A DNA stretch of 32,292 nucleotides, from contig JABRWC010000013.1 in NCBI GenBank assembly GCA_039961675.1, positions 1 to 32,292 of the forward strand, given 5' to 3'. The stretch's first letter is position 1; every line of letters begins with the position of its first letter. Positions 6,630 to 14,824 of this stretch are shown here, piece after piece. Made by a program: the position numbers and the translations under genes. The DNA is from JABRWC01 sp039961675 (GTDB lineage: Bacteria > Planctomycetota > Phycisphaerae > UBA1845 > Fen-1342). The notes beneath the pieces are model-generated. The model worked only from the letters and a program-made list of their open reading frames with translations. It was not told the origin of the DNA and made no database searches.

Positions 6630-8264
6630 TTGCGGCGCGCGGGGCGGCGAAAGGGCGGCCATCACGGCGCGCTCGCCAACCCTTCCCAAGGAACCGAGCA
6701 ACTGCGGATGGTGCATTTGTACGTGCGATCCACGTGGCGCGCCGGGTGGCTGACGGCGCTTGCCTGCCTCGCGCCCGGCTGCGCGTTGCTGCCGCCTAAC
6801 AGCTTTCTTGATCCGACCAAGGTCGGCCGGTTTCCACTGGAATACCAGGAAAGCGGCATTCGGCGGGTGCTGACGCCGCGCGAAGGGCCGGTGGGGCTGG
6901 CCGCAAACGCGACCGAGCCGACGCCGGAAGACCTCGTGCCGCACTTCGAGGAATACCGGATCGGCCCTACGGACACGGTGGCGCTGAGCATCGAAGACCT
7001 GCTCCAACAGGGGTTCCCGTACCAGGCGCAGCTCGAGGTCAGCCCCACGGGCTACATCCGCATTCCCTTGCTGGGCGCGGTCCGCGTCACGGGCCTGACC
7101 GAGGTCGAGCTGGAGCAGGAGCTCAAAGACCGCCTGCGCGAGGCTGGGCTGCTCCCAAATCCGATCGTGCAGACGATCGTCGCGGTTCGGCGTAACCGGC
7201 TCTACTACATCACCGGCGCGGTGCAGGCTTCCGGTCCGTACGCCATTTCGCAGCCCGATCTGCGCCTTCTCGACGCGATCGGGATCGCGCGCGATATCGG
7301 ACCCGACGTGAAGAAGCTCTACGTGATCCGCCGCGCGGAGTCTGAGCCCGGCGCCCGCGAGACGACGCCAGCGGCCCAGCCGGAGCGCGAGCTGATAATT
7401 CCGCCGCCGAGCGAGGAGAACGAGTCCGCGTTCGACAGCGCGTTTTTCGCACAGTCCGGAAGCGGCGGCGCCACGACGCAGCCGAGCGCGCCGTCCCGTC
7501 GCGAGCTGGAGGACGTGCTGGCGCCGAAGCCGGCTGGCGGCCGCGACGAGGCGAAGACCGAGCCGGGACAGCGGCCGTTCGCGCCGCTGGTGTTCGACCC
7601 GGAGAGCGGGACGCTTCGCGAAGCGCCGGCGGCCGCGCCGCCCGCGGAGGAGCCGCCGCGTGCCAGCGAAAGCGCCACGAGGCCGTCGGCCCCGGGCGAG
7701 TTCAACTGGGAGGCGGACGAGGACTACGAGCTGACGCAGCGCGTGATCGAGATCGACGTGCGCGCGCTCAAGGCCGGCGACCCGCGGTACAACATCGTGG
7801 TGCGCGACCGGGACTACATCAACGTTCCGGTGGACACGGGCGTGTTCTACGTGATGGGTGAGGTCAACCGGCCCGGCGTGTACACCTTCAACAGCCGCGA
7901 GATCACGATCAAGCAGGCGATCGGGGGGATCGCGGGCGGGCTGGGACCGCTGGCCTGGCCGCAGCGCTGCGAGATCATCCGCCGCGAGCAGGGAACGGAC
8001 CGCCAGATCACGATCCCGGTGGACGTGGACGCGGTGTTCGCCGGTCTCCAGGACGACATCCTGCTGAAAGACGACGATGTGGTGAACGTGGGCACGCACG
8101 TGGTGGCCCCGTTCCTGTTCATCATCCGCAACTCGTTCCGCTTCACGTACGGTTTCGGGTTCGTCTACGACCGGAACTTCGCCGACAAGGACGCATACGG
8201 CAGCAAGATCAATCCGCAGACGCTCGAGATTCAGCGACGGCAGAATCAGGGATTGCCGTTCTAG
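6630..8264 (+). CDS. Wza-like polysaccharide export protein with two SLBB domains
   Basis: Exports polysaccharide across the outer membrane as a multimeric channel. The TTG start at 6630 has a strong GGAGGA six bases upstream; an ATG at 6708 (26 codons later) would give a more usual lipoprotein signal peptide, so the start is open. The hydrophobic stretch ends at C-L-A-P-G-C (Cys51 from the TTG), a lipobox-like site. Then come a Poly_export domain (Y-R-I-G-P-T-D-T-V onward, about 112-185), a first SLBB domain (Y-Y-I-T-G-A-V, about 190-235), a Pro/Ala/Glu-rich insert of about 130 residues, and a second SLBB domain (F-Y-V-M-G-E-V-N-R-P-G-V-Y, about 405-490). Length is 544 residues, against about 380 for Escherichia coli Wza; much of the difference is the insert. 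It is the first gene of the operon with exosortase and Wzc. Confidence 0.87.
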   Translation: MRRAGRRKGGHHGALANPSQGTEQLRMVHLYVRSTWRAGWLTALACLAPGCALLPPNSFLDPTKVGRFPLEYQESGIRRVLTPREGPVGLAANATEPTPEDLVPHFEEYRIGPTDTVALSIEDLLQQGFPYQAQLEVSPTGYIRIPLLGAVRVTGLTEVELEQELKDRLREAGLLPNPIVQTIVAVRRNRLYYITGAVQASGPYAISQPDLRLLDAIGIARDIGPDVKKLYVIRRAESEPGARETTPAAQPERELIIPPPSEENESAFDSAFFAQSGSGGATTQPSAPSRRELEDVLAPKPAGGRDEAKTEPGQRPFAPLVFDPESGTLREAPAAAPPAEEPPRASESATRPSAPGEFNWEADEDYELTQRVIEIDVRALKAGDPRYNIVVRDRDYINVPVDTGVFYVMGEVNRPGVYTFNSREITIKQAIGGIAGGLGPLAWPQRCEIIRREQGTDRQITIPVDVDAVFAGLQDDILLKDDDVVNVGTHVVAPFLFIIRNSFRFTYGFGFVYDRNFADKDAYGSKINPQTLEIQRRQNQGLPF

Positions 8265-8278
8265 CACGGTCCGGCAAG

Positions 8279-9280
8279 GTGCCAAGGGAAATGGCGACAG
8301 AGCCGCTTTCGAGCTCGGGCTGGAGCATCCGTTTCGATCGCACGTCGCAGATTCAGGCGGCGATCGTGGCCGGGGCGTTCGTCGCCGTGTTCTTCGGCGT
8401 GTTCGAGTACCTGTGGTTCTACTGGACGACTTCGCCGGACTGGTCTCACGGGCCGATCATTCCGCTGTTCAGCGCGTACCTGGTGTACTCGCGCTGGGAC
8501 CGGATCCGCGCGTGTCCCATCCGGCACACGTGGGTCGGGCTGGTACTGATGGTGCTGGCGATCCTGCTCTACAACTATTCGTTGTGGGGATTGGTGATCG
8601 GGTACATCCGGCCCATGGCCATGATGTTGTGTCTGGCGGGGATCGTGATTTACTTGTGCGGGCTGCCGGTGATGCGCTATGCGTGGGTCCCGCTCGTGTA
8701 CCTGTTTTTCGCGATCCCGCTGCCGAAGGGCATTTACTTCGCGATCACCGACCCCATGCGGCAGATGGCGGCCACGGTCTCGACGGCGCTCCTGGCGCTG
8801 CACCCGGAACTGGACATTCAGCGCGTCGGCTCGACGATCGAGTATTTCTACGGCAGCAGCAGCGGCACGCTCGGCGTGGCCGACGCGTGCAGCGGCATGC
8901 GCAGCACGATGACGCTGTGCGCGCTGGGCGTGGCGGTGGCGTTCGTCTCGGAGCGGCCGTGGTGGCACCGGCTGCTGATGGTCGCCTCCTGCGTGCCGAT
9001 CGCGATCTTCTCGAACTTCGTGCGCGTCACGACCACCTGCATGCTGCACATTTTCGTCGACCCCCGGTACGCGACGGGAACGTATCACACGGCGCTCGGG
9101 CTGATCACGCTCCTGCTCGCATTCGCGATGTTCAGCGCGCTGGGCTGGGTGTTGAACGCGCTGTTCGTCGAATCGAGCGGCGACGACGAACCCGAGCCGG
9201 ACGAATCCGACAATCCGCGACCTGAGGCGGCGATCGAGACCGCGTGGGACCGCTCGTCGTCTCCTTCGAGCCTGAGCTGA
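8279..9280 (+). CDS. xrt: Exosortase (transmembrane cysteine protease-like sorting enzyme)
   Basis: This 333-residue polytopic membrane protein probably cleaves and processes proteins with a PEP-CTERM tail, as sortase does in Gram-positives. I count about seven or eight hydrophobic segments. The family's catalytic triad is visible: Cys in D-A-C-S-G-M-R-S (about residue 204), Arg in N-F-V-R-V-T-T (about 249) and His in G-T-Y-H-T-A-L-G (about 270). The start is a GTG at 8279; an ATG at 8291 is an alternative, and neither has a strong ribosome binding site. The acidic tail (about 300-320) is unlike the core. It lies 14 bases after the Wza-like gene and 9 bases before the EpsI-like gene, the usual partners. 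I cannot assign an Xrt subtype. A PEP-CTERM protein is encoded at 29633-30289. Confidence 0.92.
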   Translation: MPREMATEPLSSSGWSIRFDRTSQIQAAIVAGAFVAVFFGVFEYLWFYWTTSPDWSHGPIIPLFSAYLVYSRWDRIRACPIRHTWVGLVLMVLAILLYNYSLWGLVIGYIRPMAMMLCLAGIVIYLCGLPVMRYAWVPLVYLFFAIPLPKGIYFAITDPMRQMAATVSTALLALHPELDIQRVGSTIEYFYGSSSGTLGVADACSGMRSTMTLCALGVAVAFVSERPWWHRLLMVASCVPIAIFSNFVRVTTTCMLHIFVDPRYATGTYHTALGLITLLLAFAMFSALGWVLNALFVESSGDDEPEPDESDNPRPEAAIETAWDRSSSPSSLS

Positions 9281-9289
9281 CGGGACCGC

Positions 9290-10153
9290 ATGGCAGACCG
9301 AGCCACAATCCAGCAGGCGGCGGCCCGCTCGGCCGAGGCGGCGCACCGCTCCGTGCTCGCGGGGATCAGTCCGCGCTACTACGTGTGCGTCGCGATCCTG
9401 ATCGCCTCGGCTCTGGCGATGCGCAGCACCGCCGCGGCGCTGGGCCGCCACTTCAGCAAGCAGCCTCTGCCGCTCAAGAAGTCGCTGTATCTGCTGGACA
9501 AGTCGCGGTTGGCGCCGCGGTACGAGCTGGCGCCGATCCAGCCGCCGCCGCTGACGGACGAAATTGTGCAAAACCTCGGCACCACGGAGTACCTGGACTG
9601 GCACATCGTCGACAAATCCGTCGACCGGAGCAGCGCGCTGTACCGGGCGCGCCTCTTCGTAACCTATTACACGGGGCAGCCTGATCTTGTGCCGCACAAC
9701 CCCAAGGAGTGCCTGTCCGCCGCGGGCTACACGCTGGCGCGCGAGACCCTGGCCAACGTCGAGGTGCCGCTGCCCGGGCGCGCGGCGGCTCACATTCCGG
9801 TCAGCGTGCTGGAATTCGAGACGCCGCAGCGGTCGCGGTTCGTCGCCGGCGACGGATCGGGCGCGGCCCCGCGGCTGACGGTGGCGTACTTCTTCCTTGC
9901 GAACGGCACGTACGTGACCACGCGTGACGAGGTCCGCGTGCGCACCTCGAGTCTGTTCGACCGCTACGCCTACTACTCGAAGATCGAGTTGTCGTTCACG
10001 GACGCGGCCGGCGCGAAGCTGGCCACACGCGACCAGACGATCGAGGCGATCCGTCCGCTGCTGGGCAAGCTGATGCCGGTCCTGCTGAGCGAGCACTACC
10101 AGGAGTGGGAGGCGATCCGGACGGGGCAGCCGCCGGCATCGCCCAATCCCTGA
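9290..10153 (+). CDS. EpsI-like exosortase-associated protein
   Basis: This 287-residue protein has one transmembrane helix near residues 31-47 and a soluble domain that would face the periplasm. The segment P-H-N-P-K-E-C-L-S-A-A-G-Y matches the hallmark H-x-P-x-x-C-x-x-x-x-G of EpsI/DUF3485 proteins, which are encoded next to, or fused to, exosortases and are needed for exopolysaccharide production in methylotrophs. The biochemical role of the family is unknown; a supporting part in exosortase processing is inferred from context. It starts nine bases after the exosortase stop with GGGA upstream, so both are on one transcript. Confidence 0.85.
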   Translation: MADRATIQQAAARSAEAAHRSVLAGISPRYYVCVAILIASALAMRSTAAALGRHFSKQPLPLKKSLYLLDKSRLAPRYELAPIQPPPLTDEIVQNLGTTEYLDWHIVDKSVDRSSALYRARLFVTYYTGQPDLVPHNPKECLSAAGYTLARETLANVEVPLPGRAAAHIPVSVLEFETPQRSRFVAGDGSGAAPRLTVAYFFLANGTYVTTRDEVRVRTSSLFDRYAYYSKIELSFTDAAGAKLATRDQTIEAIRPLLGKLMPVLLSEHYQEWEAIRTGQPPASPNP

Positions 10154-10170
10154 TACAGGGGAGCACGAAC

Positions 10171-13100
10171 ATGGCCAAGCGACAGGTGAACAAGAACCTC
10201 GTCGGCGTCCTGACCATCGTCGGGGTGCTGCTGGCGGTGGGGGTCGTGACCATCGCGGCGGCGAACGCGGCCCGGCGCGACCCGGAGGTCCTGGCGCGGA
10301 AAGCCGCGGAGGCGGAGAAATCGGGCAATGCCCGCCGGGCGATGGAGCTGTACGGCCGGGCCTACCGCGTGAACCAGGAGGTCAAGTACCTGATCGAGGT
10401 CTCGCGGCTCGCGTGGGGCATGGGCGAGATCAGCCAAGCGGTGGGGCAGTTGGTTCAGGCCAACGCCCAGGCCCCGCAGGACGCAAGCGTGCTCACGGTG
10501 CTGTTGGAGCGCTTCTGGGAGCTGAAGCGCGCCGGCGTCGATCAGCGCACGAACTTCCGCGACTACTCGGCGCGGCTGCTGGAGATCGAGCCCAAGAACC
10601 TGCTGGGGCTGGTCTCTCGGGCCGAAGCCCTGGAAGGACTGCGCGATCAGGACCCGGCCAATGCTCAACTTGCCGACGAGGCGCTTCAGAAGGCGCTCGA
10701 GATCGACCCCACCAACCCGCGCGTGGCCATGCTGCGCGTGCAACGCGAGATCAACCGCGCAATCGAGGCGGCCCGCACCTCCCGCGGCCGCGAAAACCCG
10801 ATGGCCGCCGTGCGCGAGAATGCGACGAAGGTCCTTTCCGAGGCGCTCGCCGCCCATCCCGGCGAGTCCGAACTGGTGAATTCGCTGGCGGCGCTGTACT
10901 GGGACGCCGGCGACCTGGCCGCGGCGCGGGAAGTGCTCACCAAGGCTCTCGCCGAAAAGCCGGACGATCCCGACTTGCACTTCGGGCTGGCTCGGACGCT
11001 CACGCGGATGGTGCGGAAACGGCGCGAGGACAATGGCGACGCGGCGCAGGCGGCGACGCTGCTCCAGGAGGCCCGCGAGCACGTGGACCGCGCGCTCCAG
11101 CTCGAGCCGGGCCTCTACGACGCGTACAGCACGCGCGCCGACATCAAGCGGCTCGAACTGGAGGGAAGTGAGCGCTGGCAGCAGGACCTGTTGGGGTGCC
11201 AGAACGAAGTCATGCAGGTGTACGCCGACGCGCTGCGCGACACGGTCGGACTGCGGACGATTCGCTCGGTCCTCGGGCGCGTGGCCCTGGTACGGCTGCT
11301 GGTCGCCGCGTTCGACGACGCGGTCAGCTTCTACAACACCCAGCCCAACGCGGAGGGCAAGACGGCGCTGCTGGCCCACGCGCGGCGCTTCCACGAGGAC
11401 GCTGCTACGCGCTTCCCGGACTCGGTCATCGTTCCGCTGATGGCGGGGCAGCTCGCGGTCTTCGACAACAAGGCCCGCGACGCGATCGACGCCTACCGCC
11501 AGGCGGAGGAGCGCGCCGGGGACCTGTCCCCGGCGTTCGCGCGCATGGCGCGCGAGAACCTGGCGATGCTCTACCGCCAGACCAATGAGCTGGGCTCGTC
11601 GCTGAAGTACACGGACCTGGCCATGCAGTCCTTCGTGCGCGACGGGCTCGAGCCGCCGCTGCGGATGTGGCTGAACCGCGCCCAGGTGCTCACGGTGCTG
11701 GAGCGGCCGCAGGAGGCCCTGGACACGGCGGACTCCGCGCTGCGGAAGTTCCCGGAGGATCGCGAGCTGCGCCGCGTGCGTGCGACGGCCCTGGCGATGC
11801 TGGGCCGCACCGAGGACGCGCAGCAGGCCCTCGGCGACGACGCCGGCGACGTTCAGACGGTCATGACCAAGGCGCGTTTCTTGGCGCACGAGAACAAGTT
11901 CGAGGAAGCCGAGGCGCTTCTGCGTCCGGCGATCGAGGCCGACCCGGCGAACCTCCCCGGCGTGACGCTCTTGCTGCAAGTGATGCTTCGCTCCGGGCGG
12001 CAGGTGCAGGCCGGCGAGCTGATCAACACGCTGCTCGCCAAACAGCCGCCGGCGGACATTCAGCGCATTCTCCAGGCCTACCAGATCGTCGTGACCAGCA
12101 AGGACCCGGAGGAGCGCGACCGCAAGCTGCTCGAGATCATCGAGCAGATCGCGGACCCGGTGGAGCGGCTCTCGGAGCTGTTCAATTTCCACGTCACGCG
12201 CGGCAACCCGAAGAAGGCGGTCGAGTACCTGGACGAGGTCGAGAAGCTCAAGCCGGACGACGAGCAGATCGCCCAGTTGCAATTCCTCACGTCGTTGACG
12301 CTGATGCAGTTCGACAAGGCCGAGAAGTACCTCGCCGTACTCACGGCCAAGGACGTTGACCGCGTGGGCGGTGCGCTGTACCGCGGCCTGCTCAAGGGAG
12401 CGCAGGGAGACCCGGAGGGCGCGCTGAAGGAGTACCGCGCCGCCGAGGCCAAGAACCCCAACGACGTGGACCTCAAGCTGCGGATCGCGCAGTCGCTGCT
12501 CCAGATCAAGCCGCCCAAGCCGGAAGAGGCCGTCGAGTCGCTCCAGCAGGCGCTCGAAGCCGACCCGCGCAACTTCGCCGCGAACAAGCTCATGTACATC
12601 TGCATGGAGCAGACCAACCAGCGGCAGGAGGGGTTCACGTATCTTCAGACGGCCGCGAAGGTCAATCCCAACGATCCGTTCATCCGCGAGCGGCAGCGGC
12701 TGATCGAGGAGGAGGCCGACCCGGCCAAGGGCATCGCGTGGCGCGAGCCGCTGCGTGAGAAGGAGCCGCAGAACATCGAGAACCTGCTGCGCCTGGCCGA
12801 GCTCTACGCCCGGACGGAACAGAACGATAAGGCCGAACAGTGCATCAAGGACGCGGCCGCAGTCGCGCCCGACAACCGCCAGATGGCGCAGACGGCGGCG
12901 CTGTTCTACGCCTCGCGGCAGCGCAAGGAGGACGGCGAGAAGTTCCTGCGCGACTTCATCTCCGCGTCCAAGGGCTACGAGGCGATCCGGGCGTACACGC
13001 TGCTGGCCCGCTTCTACGAGGCGCTGGGCGACAACGAGGCGACAGCCAGCGCCCTGGATGAGGGCCGGCGTCGAACCGACGAGCTCACGTACGACAAAGA

Positions 13101-14775
13101 GGATGACCAGCGTGCGGCGAAGGTGATGATCCTCGCCGAGCTGGCCGAGTTCTACAGCCGCCGGCAGCAAATCCCGGAGCGCATCCAGACGCTCAAGGCC
13201 GTGCTGGCGCTGCTCAAGCCCGAGGAAACCGCGGCGCGTCAGAGTGCGCTGCTCAAGATCATGAAGTCGCTGATGTTGATCCGCCAGTTCGGCGAGGCCG
13301 AGAAGGAGGTCGCCGCCTATCGCGCCGAGTTTCCGACCGATCCGCGCGGCGGCATGGCGCAGGCCGAACTGCTGACGACGTACAACGTGTCGCAGGAGCG
13401 GCTCGAGCTGGCGCGGGAGATCATGACCAAGATCCTTCAGGAGGTCCCTACGCACCGCTGGTGCCTGTTCACACGCGGCAAGGTGAATCTCGCGCTGCGC
13501 CGCTTCGACGAGGCCAAGGCCGACCTGCTGCGGATCAAGACCCTGATGCCGACCGGCTACGGGCTCGAACACCGCTTCGCCCTGGCGAAGCTCTACGAAC
13601 TTCAGAACGCGCTCGAACAGGCGGAAGCCGAACTGCGCGAACTGGTCGCGCTCTACGACCCCCCCAACCAGCAGATCGCGTTGCAGTTGCTCGGGTTCCT
13701 GCGGCGGACGAACCAGGTCGGCAAGGCCCAGGAGTTCGTCAACCAGATGGCCGCACGCTATCCGAAGGAGCCCTTCTGGCCGTTTCAATTGGGCATGCTG
13801 CTGAAGGAGCGGAGCGAGCACTCGGCCGCGGTCGCTTCGCTGGAGCGCGCTCTGGAGCTGACCGAGGGCCGGAACGCGCTGGTGATCTCCGAGGTGATCG
13901 ACTGCCTGGTGAGCACCAACCGCGCCAAGGAGGCCGTGGCGGCGTTCGAGAAGGTCGCTCCGGAGGTCGTGACGCCCGTGGTGCGTGCGAACGCGGCGGC
14001 GGCGTATCTGAAGCTCGATAACCGCGACGCCGCGGCGCAGCAACTCAGCACGGCGGTTCGCGAGGCGATTGAGAAGCGCCCAGGCGACATCGGCTCGGTG
14101 GTGGAGAAGCTGTCGGCGCTGCTGAAGGCGCCGGACGCCGAAACGGTGATCCACACCGCGATCGCAGGACTGGAGGGCGAGACGGCGCTGCGCGCGTCGT
14201 GCGTCCTGGCGCGGTTCCTGGTCGGGACCGGGGTGCCGCAGAAGCTGGAGGAAGTCGAGCGGCTGGTGCAGACGGTGCGCAGCGAGGCGCCGCCGAACTC
14301 GCCGCTGCAAGTCGAGGCGCTGCTGATCGCCGCCCTGGTCGCGGAACGGCGCGACCGGAACGAGGAGTCCGTGCGCACCTACGAGGAGATCCTCAAACTC
14401 GACGACGGCAATGTGGCCGCAATGAACAACCTGGCGTTCCTGATGGTCGAGAAGTTGAACCAGGCGGCCGAGGCGATCCCGTACGCCGAACGGGCGGCGG
14501 AACTGGTGCCGAACAACGGCAACATTATCGACACGCTGGGCTGGGCGTACTTCAAGAACGGCGACTTGAACCGCGCGGAGAGCACGCTGCTGGAGGCGCT
14601 GCGGCTGGAGCCGGAGAACCCGACCGTGCTGGAGCACGTAGGAGAGTTGCACATCAAGCTCGGGAACCGCGCCGAGGCCCGCAAGGTCTACGGGCAGTTG
14701 CTGGAACTTGGCCGCAAGCGGCAGAACGCGGCGCTGATACAGAAGGCCGAACAGGCGCTGCGGCAAGCGCCGTGA
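10171..14775 (+). CDS. Very large TPR protein of the exosortase locus
   Basis: This 1534-residue protein has an N-terminal membrane anchor (about residues 11-28, V-G-V-L-T-I-V-G...) and is otherwise built of helical repeats of the TPR type: repeated A-x-x-x-Y/F...A-L-E-x-D-P-x-N units can be read throughout, for example A-L-E-I-D-P-T-N-P, A-L-E-A-D-P-R-N and A-L-R-L-E-P-E-N-P. The ATG at 10171 is chosen because AGGGGAG lies seven bases upstream and the anchor follows directly. In XrtA/PEP-CTERM loci a TPR lipoprotein (PrsT, about 900 residues) holds this position; this protein is longer and anchored by a helix, so I call it PrsT-like by context only. TPR arrays are scaffolds, so it may tie the export channel to the Wzc-like protein encoded 49 bases downstream. 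Confidence 0.85.
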   Translation: MAKRQVNKNLVGVLTIVGVLLAVGVVTIAAANAARRDPEVLARKAAEAEKSGNARRAMELYGRAYRVNQEVKYLIEVSRLAWGMGEISQAVGQLVQANAQAPQDASVLTVLLERFWELKRAGVDQRTNFRDYSARLLEIEPKNLLGLVSRAEALEGLRDQDPANAQLADEALQKALEIDPTNPRVAMLRVQREINRAIEAARTSRGRENPMAAVRENATKVLSEALAAHPGESELVNSLAALYWDAGDLAAAREVLTKALAEKPDDPDLHFGLARTLTRMVRKRREDNGDAAQAATLLQEAREHVDRALQLEPGLYDAYSTRADIKRLELEGSERWQQDLLGCQNEVMQVYADALRDTVGLRTIRSVLGRVALVRLLVAAFDDAVSFYNTQPNAEGKTALLAHARRFHEDAATRFPDSVIVPLMAGQLAVFDNKARDAIDAYRQAEERAGDLSPAFARMARENLAMLYRQTNELGSSLKYTDLAMQSFVRDGLEPPLRMWLNRAQVLTVLERPQEALDTADSALRKFPEDRELRRVRATALAMLGRTEDAQQALGDDAGDVQTVMTKARFLAHENKFEEAEALLRPAIEADPANLPGVTLLLQVMLRSGRQVQAGELINTLLAKQPPADIQRILQAYQIVVTSKDPEERDRKLLEIIEQIADPVERLSELFNFHVTRGNPKKAVEYLDEVEKLKPDDEQIAQLQFLTSLTLMQFDKAEKYLAVLTAKDVDRVGGALYRGLLKGAQGDPEGALKEYRAAEAKNPNDVDLKLRIAQSLLQIKPPKPEEAVESLQQALEADPRNFAANKLMYICMEQTNQRQEGFTYLQTAAKVNPNDPFIRERQRLIEEEADPAKGIAWREPLREKEPQNIENLLRLAELYARTEQNDKAEQCIKDAAAVAPDNRQMAQTAALFYASRQRKEDGEKFLRDFISASKGYEAIRAYTLLARFYEALGDNEATASALDEGRRRTDELTYDKEDDQRAAKVMILAELAEFYSRRQQIPERIQTLKAVLALLKPEETAARQSALLKIMKSLMLIRQFGEAEKEVAAYRAEFPTDPRGGMAQAELLTTYNVSQERLELAREIMTKILQEVPTHRWCLFTRGKVNLALRRFDEAKADLLRIKTLMPTGYGLEHRFALAKLYELQNALEQAEAELRELVALYDPPNQQIALQLLGFLRRTNQVGKAQEFVNQMAARYPKEPFWPFQLGMLLKERSEHSAAVASLERALELTEGRNALVISEVIDCLVSTNRAKEAVAAFEKVAPEVVTPVVRANAAAAYLKLDNRDAAAQQLSTAVREAIEKRPGDIGSVVEKLSALLKAPDAETVIHTAIAGLEGETALRASCVLARFLVGTGVPQKLEEVERLVQTVRSEAPPNSPLQVEALLIAALVAERRDRNEESVRTYEEILKLDDGNVAAMNNLAFLMVEKLNQAAEAIPYAERAAELVPNNGNIIDTLGWAYFKNGDLNRAESTLLEALRLEPENPTVLEHVGELHIKLGNRAEARKVYGQLLELGRKRQNAALIQKAEQALRQAP

Positions 14776-14785
14776 GACCCGCAGG

Positions 14786-14813
14786 CGCCGGGCCCGCATC
14801 ACGCCGGGCCCGC
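14786..14813 (+). promoter_or_regulatory. GC hairpin abutting the ribosome binding site of the Wzc-like gene
   Basis: The 12-base unit CGCCGGGCCCGC occurs twice (14786-14797 and 14802-14813). Its self-complementary core CGGGCCCG can pair between the copies (14789-14796 with 14805-14812, loop 8). The stem ends one base before the GGAGG at 14814-14818, so it could limit translation or protect the transcript end. Confidence 0.4.
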
Positions 14814-14824
14814 GGAGGACCCTC

